Notes under the pieces: model-generated
Databases searched by the model: none
What the model saw: only the letters and a program-made list of their open reading frames with translations
What the model was told of the DNA's origin: nothing
Assembly (NCBI RefSeq): GCF_023101685.1
Contig: NZ_CP082164.1
Location: 6,262,001-6,326,000, forward strand
DNA from: Bradyrhizobium sp. 186
GTDB lineage: Bacteria; Pseudomonadota; Alphaproteobacteria; Rhizobiales; Xanthobacteraceae
Direction: 5' to 3'
Length of the DNA stretch: 64,000 nucleotides
Shown here: in pieces, positions 1 through 7,357 of the stretch
How the letters are laid out: each line of letters starts with the position of its first letter
Numbering within the stretch: the stretch's first letter is position 1
Translations under genes and position numbers: made by a program

Positions 1-428
1 GGGTCGATGATCTTCCAGAGCTCGATCCCGTTCTTGATCTTCTTCATGTCGGTCGTGAGCCCACCATTGCGGCGGATCCAGTCCTTCACCGTGTCGGGAT
101 AGTAGGACATCAGATCGGACGTCCCTTCCGAGCTGGTGACCTTGATGCCGAAGGTGAAGGCCTTATCGTAGTAGGCCTGATGGAAGCCGAGGCTGGCACG
201 TGGCGTCACGCAAATCTTGTTCATCGGCACCATGCCGAGCACCAGGGTGCAGGCCGAGTTGCAGATGCCGTCGATGATGACGCGCTCGCGCTTCTCGCGG
301 ACGCGCTTGTACTTGGCTTTGTACTCCTCGACATAGCCGCCATGGTCGCGGGTGATGTGCAGATCCGCCCGCGCGGGTGTCGCGGCAGCGACGGAGAGCA
401 ACAGCAGGCTGAGGAGCGTGATGCGCAT
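1..428 (-). CDS. ClpP-like (COG3904-type) secreted protein, 3' end outside window
   Basis: The frame stays open from an ATG at 428 to the window edge, giving about 142 residues. Residues 1-22 form a signal peptide (MRITLLSLLLLS, ending near ARA), so the product should be exported. The mature part contains IDGICNSACTLVLGMVP and then ASLGFHQAYY. A small-residue/Ser-Ala-Cys turn followed by a Gly-Phe-His motif is typical of the ClpP/crotonase-fold periplasmic proteins grouped as COG3904. The substrate is unknown. The family call rests on these two motifs and could be wrong in detail; the export signal is clear. Confidence 0.7.
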   Translation of the reverse strand, partial: MRITLLSLLLLSVAAATPARADLHITRDHGGYVEEYKAKYKRVREKRERVIIDGICNSACTLVLGMVPMNKICVTPRASLGFHQAYYDKAFTFGIKVTSSEGTSDLMSYYPDTVKDWIRRNGGLTTDMKKIKNGIELWKIID

Positions 429-714
429 GGCAGCGTGACGGCGAAACCTTGCAGGAATGGACCGGCCTCGAAGGACCCCCAAGGGGCCGGCAGGAATCTT
501 AAACCGAATTCTCTTTGGTCACACTTGTGTGGGGAATTCGTTAAGCATCCCGAAAAGGCCAAAAATGGGCAGGCTACGGGGACGCCCCGGCATTTCGGTC
601 ACACCCGGCCGGGAATCAGCGGAATTGGCCCGGATTTCCGGCCCGCTTGGGTGCCCAGCTCGCTCAAAATGGCTATAACGGGCTGACCTCTAAGCGCGGG
701 TCCGGAGAATCGAG

Positions 715-981
715 ATGAGCAAGTTGAAGCTTGTTGCTGCAGTTGCTGCCCTAACGGCCGCAACCCTTGCCCCCAGCCTCTCGGAGGCGCGGACGCATCA
801 CCGGTACCGCCACTACTACCACGCCAATCCGCTGCCCTACCCGATCAGCTACCTGCACAATTACGGCCCCGGCATCACTGCCGGCACCTTCGCCTATTAC
901 GACGGCCCGTCGACCAACCGCTGCTACCAGAGCGCTGCCGCCTATATCGGCCAGGACGGCCGCCGGCACCCCTGCAACTGA
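715..981 (+). CDS. small secreted hypothetical protein
   Basis: An 88-residue protein with a signal peptide (MSKLKLVAAVAALTAATLA, cut near SEA) and a His/Tyr-rich mature part beginning THHRYRHYYH. Two cysteines, near the end (NRCYQS and HPCN), could form a disulfide. GGAG lies about 8 bases before the ATG. No enzymatic motif is visible. It belongs to the broad class of short exported rhizobial proteins of unknown role. Function not recognised. Confidence 0.75.
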   Translation: MSKLKLVAAVAALTAATLAPSLSEARTHHRYRHYYHANPLPYPISYLHNYGPGITAGTFAYYDGPSTNRCYQSAAAYIGQDGRRHPCN

Positions 982-1014
982 GGCACGCTGGCGCGTCCTC
1001 TGCCGGCGGGAGCC

Positions 1015-1173
1015 CTAACTGGCGGCTCCCGACAGCAGCAATTGCTTCTCGATCTCGTAGACCGGCGGCTTGACGAGGTCCTGGCCGACCTCGCCCTTGA
1101 GCCAAAGCCGGATCAGGCCTGCGGCGGACTGGCTGAAGATTTGTTCATCAGCATTACATTTCGGGTCCGCCAC
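1015..1173 (-). CDS. possible small protein or gene remnant (GTG start)
   Basis: On the minus strand a frame opens at GTG (1173) and closes at TAG (1015), giving 52 residues that include AAGLIRLWLKGEVGQDLVKPP and end YEIEKQLLLSGAAS. The sequence looks like an amphipathic, protein-like C-terminus rather than a random shadow, and no other gene covers this strand. There is no clear ribosome binding site. It may be a real small gene or the tail of a lost one. Low certainty. Confidence 0.25.
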   Translation of the reverse strand: MADPKCNADEQIFSQSAAGLIRLWLKGEVGQDLVKPPVYEIEKQLLLSGAAS

Positions 1174-1229
1174 AATTTGATCGGAACATGTTCGATATCG
1201 TGCGTTGGTAAGCGGAGGAAGACATCGTC

Positions 1230-1511
1230 ATGAAGTTCAAGATTGGCCTCGTCGCCGCGTCCCTGTTCGGTGCCATCGCGGCATCGTCGGCGGCATCCGC
1301 CATGCCCATCGCGCCTGCACCTGCGACGCCGCAGGTGTCCGACGTCGAGCAGGTCCGCATGGTCTGCAATGAATGGGGGCGCTGCTGGTGGCGGCCGAAC
1401 TACGCGTATGGTTATGGTTACGGTGGTCCGGGATATTATGGGCCGCCGCGATATGCCGGCCCGAGATATTATGGGCCTCGCTATTATGGGCCGCGCTATC
1501 GCCGCTGGTGA
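1230..1511 (+). CDS. small secreted Gly/Tyr/Arg-rich protein
   Basis: A 93-residue protein. Residues 1-25 are a signal peptide (MKFKIGLVAASLFGAIAASSAASA). The mature part carries VRMVCNEWGRCWWRPNY and then a low-complexity tail of GYGYGGPGYYGPPRY-type repeats ending RYRRW. An AGCGGAGGAAG ribosome site lies just upstream. The two Cys flanking EWGR and the Gly-Tyr-Pro tail recur in short exported proteins of Bradyrhizobium and relatives, whose role is unknown; an envelope or surface location is likely. A strong hairpin follows the stop codon. Confidence 0.8.
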   Translation: MKFKIGLVAASLFGAIAASSAASAMPIAPAPATPQVSDVEQVRMVCNEWGRCWWRPNYAYGYGYGGPGYYGPPRYAGPRYYGPRYYGPRYRRW

Positions 1512-1517
1512 GATCTG

Positions 1518-1540
1518 AAGGGGCCCTCGGGCCCCTTTCG
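1518..1540 (+). terminator. rho-independent terminator
   Basis: AAGGGGCCC / GGGCCCCTT is a perfect inverted repeat with a very short loop followed by a T, starting 7 bases after the stop of the preceding small secreted-protein gene. GC-rich stem, short T tract. Confidence 0.7.
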
Positions 1541-1627
1541 CATTTGCGAGATGGTGCATCGCGGCTCCCCGCCCTCTGCGATGTGTTTTAGACCGACTCC
1601 AAAACTGATCTAGATCAACGACAACGA

Positions 1628-1825
1628 ATGCCGTCCGATCATCCTGCGTCGATGGCGGATCTCATCGTTTTTCGATGCCCTCAGACGGGCATGAATGTGC
1701 AGACACACTTGGAGAAGCAGCAGAGACAGGAAGGGCTGAGCTTCCAGTCATTCGCTTGCCCCGCTTGCACGCGGATCCATTTCATCGATCTCACATCAGG
1801 GCAACCGATAAGCCGAGAACGTTGA
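1628..1825 (+). CDS. small zinc-ribbon-like hypothetical protein
   Basis: 65 residues (57 if the internal ATG at 1652, MADLIVFRCP, is used, which looks more natural). The sequence has FRCPQTGMNVQ and FACPACTRIHF, i.e. single Cys-Pro and Cys-Pro-x-Cys knuckles, suggesting a small metal-binding fold. No signal peptide, so cytoplasmic. Similar short proteins are widespread in Bradyrhizobium without known function. Confidence 0.6.
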   Translation: MPSDHPASMADLIVFRCPQTGMNVQTHLEKQQRQEGLSFQSFACPACTRIHFIDLTSGQPISRER

Positions 1826-1971
1826 CGGTAACATCGATCTGACGGGCCTTGTGGCATGATGTCCGCAATACTACGGCCCGGAATCCGGTTTACTGAATCG
1901 GCATGTTTCGCCATTGATGGCGATGTACCGACCTTCATTTCATTGTCACATTTCAGCAGCCGGCCAGACGA

Positions 1972-2934
1972 ATGTTCGATTCTCTTGCGCCATCCTCCGC
2001 GCTTCAACTGATCAGGTTTGCCGATGTCGACGCGTTTCGGCCGGCCGAATCGATGGAAGATGCCCGGAGCATTCCGCTTGACGTCACCAACTTCGCGGCG
2101 GCGCGAGCGATCGTCTGTCTGCCGGCGTGCCGCATCATCGTGATGAGGTCGTTCGCACGCATCCTCGACACCGTATATCGCGCGCCGGGCGGCATGGTGA
2201 TCCTGCCGATGAGCGACGATCTACGGGCCAGTTCGAGCGGGATCGATCTCGACTCGCGCTTTTTCGCAGCATTGCGCGGTAGTGATGAGTGCCATTTCGT
2301 CGAGCCTCAGACCAATCATCACGCGTTGATCTTCTTCTCACCCGCTCTCAGGGATCGCGGCTGGTTCGATCGAGCCGACACATTGTTGACTCGCATCGCG
2401 GACCGCACCGCTCTCGTCCACGCCCGACAGCTTCTGCTCGACATCCTGAGAACCGCGTCCGTAGAGCCGCACATGTTCGAAACCACCGAGGTCGCCGCAC
2501 ATCTCCAGGAGGGCCTGCTGCTCGCCTTCGATGACCTGTTTCGCATCGACCCGTTGTCGGATCGCTGCGCCCCGTTTCAGGGTGAGCGATCGGCCAAGCT
2601 CGTGCAGCGGATCGACGATTATGTCGCAGCCTATCCGACCGCTCCGATCTATACGGCCAATCTCGCCGACGAATTTGGCGTCTCGATCCGGACGCTCAGC
2701 GGCGCGGTGACGAAGGTGCGCGGCATGAGCCTGCACCAGTACATCCGCCTGAAGCGCTTGTGGTCCACCCGCGCACGGCTCCTCAAGGGCGGTAGCGCGA
2801 CCGTCGCGCTCTGCGCGCGTGCCCAGGGTTTCCATCATCTCGGCGAGTTTGCCGCAGCTTATCGCGCGACTTTCCAAGAGGCGCCCTCGGATACGCTGGC
2901 AAGGGGCCGGCTGCTCATGCTCCCGACCGTTTAG
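1972..2934 (+). CDS. AraC-family transcriptional regulator
   Basis: 320 residues. The C-terminal third (about 215-315) has the two helix-turn-helix pattern of AraC regulators: YTANLADEFGVSIRTLSGAV, then HQYIRLKRLWSTRARLL and AQGFHHLGEFAAAYRATF. The N-terminal 200 residues form an unidentified sensing domain, with no clear cupin signature. The gene stands alone, with about 145 bases of free upstream sequence, and its targets cannot be deduced from neighbours. DNA-binding role is confident; ligand unknown. Confidence 0.85.
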   Translation: MFDSLAPSSALQLIRFADVDAFRPAESMEDARSIPLDVTNFAAARAIVCLPACRIIVMRSFARILDTVYRAPGGMVILPMSDDLRASSSGIDLDSRFFAALRGSDECHFVEPQTNHHALIFFSPALRDRGWFDRADTLLTRIADRTALVHARQLLLDILRTASVEPHMFETTEVAAHLQEGLLLAFDDLFRIDPLSDRCAPFQGERSAKLVQRIDDYVAAYPTAPIYTANLADEFGVSIRTLSGAVTKVRGMSLHQYIRLKRLWSTRARLLKGGSATVALCARAQGFHHLGEFAAAYRATFQEAPSDTLARGRLLMLPTV

Positions 2935-3056
2935 GCCGACGCACGGCTGTCTTCCGATTTCGCGGGTGGCCCGGTTACCCTTTGCAGGCGATTTCGATAA
3001 ATCCAGGATTGGTCGATGGGCCAAAGCCGGATTCATGCCGCGCGACAATCGTTGAG

Positions 3057-4026
3057 CTATTCGATCACTTCGTCTGCGCGTCCGAGCAGGGAGAACGGCA
3101 CGGTGATGCCGAGCGCCTTCGCTGTCTTCAGGCTGACAACCAGCTGAACTCGGGTTGCCTGTTGCACCGGCAGGTCGGCAGGCTTTTCGCCTTTCAAGAT
3201 GCGGCCCGTGTAGACGCCTGCAAGGCGGTTCGCCTCGGCGAAGTCGCCGCCATAGTCCATTATGCCGCCGGCCGCCGCGAAAGTGCCGCCCTGAAAGATG
3301 GCGGGGAGCGCATGCTGCAGCGCCATCATGGCGAGTTTGTCGCTGTTTCCCGTGAAGAGAATATCTCCGCCGATCACCAATCCACCGGACCGCAATTGCC
3401 CTGCGCGAGCGAAGACCGCATCAAAATCGCCCTCGGTGCTCGCATGGAGGACATGGAGATGCAGCCCGAGCGTATCCGCCGCGGCCTGCATCTCCCTCAG
3501 CTGATCTTCCGTGGTGGGATTGTTGGGGTTTACCAACAGCGCAACAGCTGTCGCCGTTGGCACGAGTTCGTGCATCAGTTCCAAGCGCTTTGGTCCCACC
3601 TGCACATTCAAAGAGGTCACGCCGGTGATATTTCCGGCCGGCCGGCTGAGACTGGGCACCAGACCAATCTGCCGATCGTAGTGAAGACGATCGGGATCTC
3701 CGCTGTTGCCCCTTTGCGGCGAGTGCCGCCGGGGTCGTGAAGGCGGCCATGGCGGATAGCTGCCGATGGACCAAATCGGCAGCCATCGCGGGCAGCCGAT
3801 CGTACTGACCTTCCGCCCAGCGGTATTCGATGGCAAGGTTTTGGCCCTCGACGTAACCAATCTCGCCGAGACCACGTCGAAACGCGGCAGTAAGCGGCGC
3901 CCACCCCTGCGAGCTCCCACTCCCAAGAATGCCTACCACCGGTACTGGTGTAGGCTGTTGCGCTCGCGCGAGACCCGACCAAAGCGCTGCCGCGCCGGCC
4001 GTCAACATGAAGTCTCGACGCTTCAT
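3057..4026 (-). pseudogene. frameshifted ABC transporter substrate-binding protein (PF04392-like)
   Basis: The intended protein starts MKRRDFMLTAGAAALWSGLA (lipoprotein or Tat-like export signal) and continues PVVGILGSGSSQGWAPLTAAF, matching the ABC substrate-binding family that precedes TIPIVFTTIGDPVQ-type sequence. The frame breaks twice. Around 3709-3712 a G run appears one base short: frame 1 gives ALAAKGQQ, while the next frame gives KGATAEIPIVFTTIG. Around 3669-3674 about ten bases are missing where family members read GDPVQIGLV. A third frame then gives LVPSLSRPAGNITGV to the end, ...SLLGRADEVIE. Net loss of 11 bases leaves no intact product. Inferred dead gene; a sequencing error could explain the first break but hardly both. 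Confidence 0.8.
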
Positions 4027-4194
4027 ATCCACCGCTCCGAGGATCAACCCAATCGATAGTATCTGTTCAGCTCAGTCCGGCAAGCGCGCGGCGCTACAAA
4101 GCTTGTCCCATGTCCGAATCGGCCGCGCCGGCGCGAACGGGAGGACAGCGGCAGGTAGGGTCCCAACGCGCCGCGACGTGCTCTGGCGAGCAAG

Positions 4195-4271
4195 TGGCGC
4201 GCTCGGAGAGATTCGAACTCCCGACCCTCGGAATCGAAATCCGATGCTCTATCCAGCTGAGCTACGAGCGC
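4195..4271 (-). tRNA. tRNA-Arg (anticodon TCG)
   Basis: On the minus strand the cloverleaf reads acceptor GCGCTCG / CGAGCGC (seven perfect pairs), D arm GCTC-AGCTGGATA-GAGC, anticodon stem TCGGA / TCCGA around the loop TTTCGAT (anticodon TCG), T arm GGGAG-TTCGAAT-CTCTC, then G and an encoded CCA. Length is 77 bases. Confidence 0.95.
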
Positions 4272-4419
4272 CTTTGGCCCTATGACGGGCCGCCACCGAA
4301 CTCCACCGGACGGTGCTGGACAGACCAGCACCGGGCGTGTCGTTCGGATGCGTTCGAATTAGCAGAGAGACCGGCCAATAAAAAGCCCTCCCCGCCTCCG
4401 CCGAGGCGAATAGAGGCAC

Positions 4420-4869
4420 TCACCAGGTTGTGTTGAACAGGCCAAAATGCGGCTGCTGCGCCATCAGCATCATTGGCTGGCCGGATTGCGGTGCCGGACG
4501 CGTCCTGGCGATCTTGCGCTTAACCGGCGCCTTCTTGACGGAAGCGGGCTCCGCCGGCGTGAACTGGGCAAAGGTCTCGCGCACTCGCGCCTTCGCCGAC
4601 ATCGCGGCCAGCACGTCCGCCTGCGCCGGCTGCTGGGGCGCAACCACAGCGGCCGTCTTCACCACGGGCGCGGCGATCGTCGGCTGACTGGTGTCGAGCA
4701 CGACCCGTTCGGGCAGATGGCGATCGGACCGGATCCGGATCATCGGCTGTTCGTTGCTTGCGGTCGCAACGGCTTGCGCCACGGGCGACGCCGGCAGAAC
4801 GAAGTTCACGGCGAACAGCAGTGCGAGCAACGCTCCACCGACGAATACGAAATACCGAAAGATGGGCAT
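4420..4869 (-). CDS. membrane-anchored hypothetical protein
   Basis: About 149 residues if started at MPIFRYFVFVGGALLALLFAV; a longer start at 4899 adds only a Gly/Arg-rich leader. One membrane segment (residues 3-25) is followed by a Pro/Ala/Lys-rich stretch (APVVKTAAVVAPQQPAQA, PVKRKIARTRPAP), so the bulk is likely periplasmic with an N-terminal anchor. The C-terminus has MMLMAQQPHFGLFN. No catalytic motif. Function unknown. Confidence 0.7.
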   Translation of the reverse strand: MPIFRYFVFVGGALLALLFAVNFVLPASPVAQAVATASNEQPMIRIRSDRHLPERVVLDTSQPTIAAPVVKTAAVVAPQQPAQADVLAAMSAKARVRETFAQFTPAEPASVKKAPVKRKIARTRPAPQSGQPMMLMAQQPHFGLFNTTW

Positions 4870-5029
4870 TGGCCGCGCTCCGCCCCCGCATCCCCGCATG
4901 GGCTCTCCGCCTTAACCGGCGTTCCTTTAATTGGTTCCTGCACCGGCGGTTCGGTTCAAATGGCTACGCCAATTCTTTGGACCAAGGGCAAAGGACAGTA
5001 ACTTTTCCGCTACCGGAACGCGCAGCCCT

Positions 5030-5605
5030 TTACGCTCGCCGCGCCGTGACCAGCGAACACTTCGCCTGATCGGCATTAACGTTGACGAAGCCGACGGGAA
5101 CGCGCGCAAAAGTCTTGCGGCTCTTCATGCTGACGGTGTCGGCCAGCACGCGGCTGCGCTCGGTCAGGTGGCTGCCATCGCGCCGCGCAAAGGCGCAGAC
5201 GATTTCGACATCCCTTATGGCATAATCATTGTCGTTTCGCAGCGTGAACGTCACCAGGGCCTTTGAGCCGAGGCCGCCACGGCGCCAGGTCTGCGATGAA
5301 ATCCTGAGACGATCGAGTTCAGCCACTACCGGAGCTTGAGCTTCGGAGGGCGCCGCTGCCGCCGCCGGGTTCGCCGAAGGAGCCGGCTCAGCGGATGCCG
5401 ACCCCGGGTCCACCAGCTCGCCCTGAGCGGTGTTTCCTTTGGAGAGAGGCATCAGCATCCAGACGCAGGAGCTAACGATGAGGGCTGCCAGCAACCACAG
5501 GAGGATTCGGCCAAATGAGACGCTTGCGATCGTCGCGCCCCGCGCGAGACGCTCGCCGATCCCAGCGAAGCGTCCCAACCCGATCCGGTCAAACCCAGCG
5601 TTCAT
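5030..5605 (-). CDS. single-pass membrane hypothetical protein
   Basis: 191 residues. One membrane helix at about 30-52 (FGRILLWLLAALIVSSCVWM) is followed by an Ala/Pro/Ser-rich linker and a C-terminal domain (about 95-191) with predicted beta pattern: SQTWRRGGLGSKALVTFTL, NDYAIRDVEIVCAF. The C-terminal part resembles small beta-sandwich periplasmic domains, but no family is recognised. It has the same orientation as the anchored protein at 4420-4869, 160 bases away, so the two may be co-transcribed. Confidence 0.7.
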   Translation of the reverse strand: MNAGFDRIGLGRFAGIGERLARGATIASVSFGRILLWLLAALIVSSCVWMLMPLSKGNTAQGELVDPGSASAEPAPSANPAAAAAPSEAQAPVVAELDRLRISSQTWRRGGLGSKALVTFTLRNDNDYAIRDVEIVCAFARRDGSHLTERSRVLADTVSMKSRKTFARVPVGFVNVNADQAKCSLVTARRA

Positions 5606-5823
5606 GGGCGCGTTACCGATAGTGGCCGAGGCACTTCCCTGCGCACCAGTTCGTGCAACACCGATGCGGTCGTTCTACGACGGACTTGGCCATTGCTTAC
5701 TTTAATCCAGGAGACGAACTAAGGTTCCCGCGCTCATGCGAGTCGGCAAGGACGGTGGCGATCACCGATCGGGATCGCTAACATGCGCTGCAACATCGCA
5801 AGACCCCGTCGGGAGAAAATGAA

Positions 5824-6207
5824 ATGCCAGTCGTCACTTGGGATCACGTCCATCTGCGCAGCCCCGATCCGGAGGCCACTGCGGTCTGGCTGCGGGATAT
5901 CCTCGGTGGCGAGATCGTGCGCGCGCCGGGACGGATCGACGTGAATCTGGGCGGCGCCAGGATCTTCATCGCACCGCTGGAGGGTGACAACGCCGTCAGC
6001 CCGCCGCCAGCGCACCCGCATCAGGGCCTCGACCATTTCGGTCTCACCGTGAAGGACATCGACGCCGTCGCCGCCGAGATCAAGGCCAAGGGTGTCACGC
6101 TCACGCGCGAGCCGACGACCATTCGGCCCGGCGTCCGCATCTGCTTCATCCGCGGCCCCGAAGGCATCTCCATCGAGCTGCTCGAGCGCGACAAGAAGTA
6201 CACCTGA
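5824..6207 (+). CDS. VOC-family (glyoxalase/bleomycin-resistance fold) protein
   Basis: 127 residues, the usual length for one vicinal-oxygen-chelate domain pair. It opens WDHVHLRSPDPEATAVWLRDILGG and has DHFGLTVKDIDAVAAEIKAKG near residue 68, then FIRGPEGISIELLER. The His near the N-terminus (DHVHL), the His of LDHFGL and the Glu of SIELLE are the expected metal ligands. GGGAGAAAATGAA precedes the ATG. Likely a cytoplasmic metal-dependent lyase, isomerase or dioxygenase; the substrate cannot be told. Confidence 0.85.
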   Translation: MPVVTWDHVHLRSPDPEATAVWLRDILGGEIVRAPGRIDVNLGGARIFIAPLEGDNAVSPPPAHPHQGLDHFGLTVKDIDAVAAEIKAKGVTLTREPTTIRPGVRICFIRGPEGISIELLERDKKYT

Positions 6208-6259
6208 CGCGGCACGGACCGCATCAGGGATCAGCCGCGCGAACTAGCGCCCGGCGCAG

Positions 6260-6757
6260 CTACGTCATGCTGCCCGGCATGAAGCAGCGGATGGTGACGC
6301 CGGTGTAGCCGTAGATCGGCCACACCATGGTCCGGCCGACTCGATTGGGCTCCGAGATCACGGCCTCCTCGGGCACGTCGACCCAGACGAGTTCCTGCCG
6401 CTGGCCTTCGAGCACATAGCCAAGGCGCGGGACGCGGACACGATAGTGCCCGTCCTTGCTGTCCCAGTCGGAGTCCGAGAGCGCCGAACCGTCTGCATCG
6501 GAGCAGCATGGCCCCTTGCCGCTTCGGAGGCCGTCGAACCAGGCCTTCAATTCGGCATTGGTGTTGACGAACTGGCCGCGGTCGCGCGCGTGCCCGAAGG
6601 GGGCAGCGAGCGTGATCAGGGCCAAGGCGCAGCCGAGCCGCGCCCCGCTTCGCCAGCGTGTCGCGCCGCCAATTCGCCTGTGTTGTCTTTTGCAATTCGT
6701 GGGACGCGCACTGTACAGACGCGGCTCATTGCCGCCGGAATCGATCCAGTTGGTCAC
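6260..6757 (-). CDS. secreted hypothetical protein
   Basis: Up to 165 residues. A hydrophobic export signal lies at about 41-57 (LGCALALITLAAPFGHA), so the true start is probably internal to the annotated one. The mature part has NTNAELKAWFDGLRSGKGPCCSDADG, VPEEAVI and YTGVTIRCFMPG, with three cysteines. Proteins with this KGPCCS...ADG pattern occur as small exported proteins in Bradyrhizobium; no function is known. Confidence 0.65.
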   Translation of the reverse strand: MTNWIDSGGNEPRLYSARPTNCKRQHRRIGGATRWRSGARLGCALALITLAAPFGHARDRGQFVNTNAELKAWFDGLRSGKGPCCSDADGSALSDSDWDSKDGHYRVRVPRLGYVLEGQRQELVWVDVPEEAVISEPNRVGRTMVWPIYGYTGVTIRCFMPGSMT

Positions 6758-7006
6758 GTTCGTCTTGCTCCAGCACCCCGCGGCCAGTGCAACAATGGTT
6801 ATGCATTTCGCGGGCCAACTCTGATTCGCAACGACCGGCCTCGCCTCATGATGAGACCGTCATAACGGCGTCACAGACAAGCCGGGACGATTACGGTCTC
6901 AACGACTTGCCAACCGCCAAACTGCCGCGTTGCGCCAAGGGATGACCTTTGGCATAAAAGCCATACCGGTGCGCCTCGGGCGATGGCCGCCGGCCCGCGT
7001 GACGTT

Positions 7007-7357
7007 ATGAAGGACGGCCTCTATTCGATTCACGTGACGCTGCTCGATGGTCGAGCCGGCAAGGGCAGCGGCGTGATTCTTTTCCGCGACGGCAAGATTC
7101 TCGGCGGCGATGCCTATCTCTATTACACCGGCAGCTACAGCGTGAAGGACAACACCTTCAAGGGCGAGGTGCTGGTGCAGCGGCACACGTCTCCGCGTAA
7201 CGACGACAATCCGCTGTTCGGCGGTCCCGCGGCGGTCGGCATCGGTGTCAGCGGCACCTTTACCGATACGCGCGCGGAGATGACCGGCACGGCGCTCGTC
7301 GGCAAGGCCAGCCTGATTTTCGGCGCGACGCTGCACTGGCTTGCGGAGGTCGACTAG
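7007..7357 (+). CDS. GrlR-like small regulatory-fold protein
   Basis: 116 residues from the ATG of MKDGLYSIHVTLLDG; an in-frame ATG at 6983 would add eight residues. The pattern MKDGLYSI...GSGVILFRDGKILGGDAYLYYTGSYSV resembles the beta-barrel protein family named after GrlR, first known as a type III secretion repressor in enteric bacteria. In rhizobia such proteins are free-standing and of unknown role. No signal peptide. The stop codon abuts the convergent sensor kinase gene. Family call moderate, function unknown. Confidence 0.65.
   Translation: MKDGLYSIHVTLLDGRAGKGSGVILFRDGKILGGDAYLYYTGSYSVKDNTFKGEVLVQRHTSPRNDDNPLFGGPAAVGIGVSGTFTDTRAEMTGTALVGKASLIFGATLHWLAEVD

Noticed and set aside
1113..1559. 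148-codon minus-strand frame with PIIARPIISR repeats
   Set aside because: Complement of the Gly/Tyr-rich coding repeat of the secreted protein at 1230-1511, which has signal peptide and ribosome site.
4195..4271. Coding reading across the tRNA
   Set aside because: The cloverleaf with seven-pair acceptor and encoded CCA is decisive.
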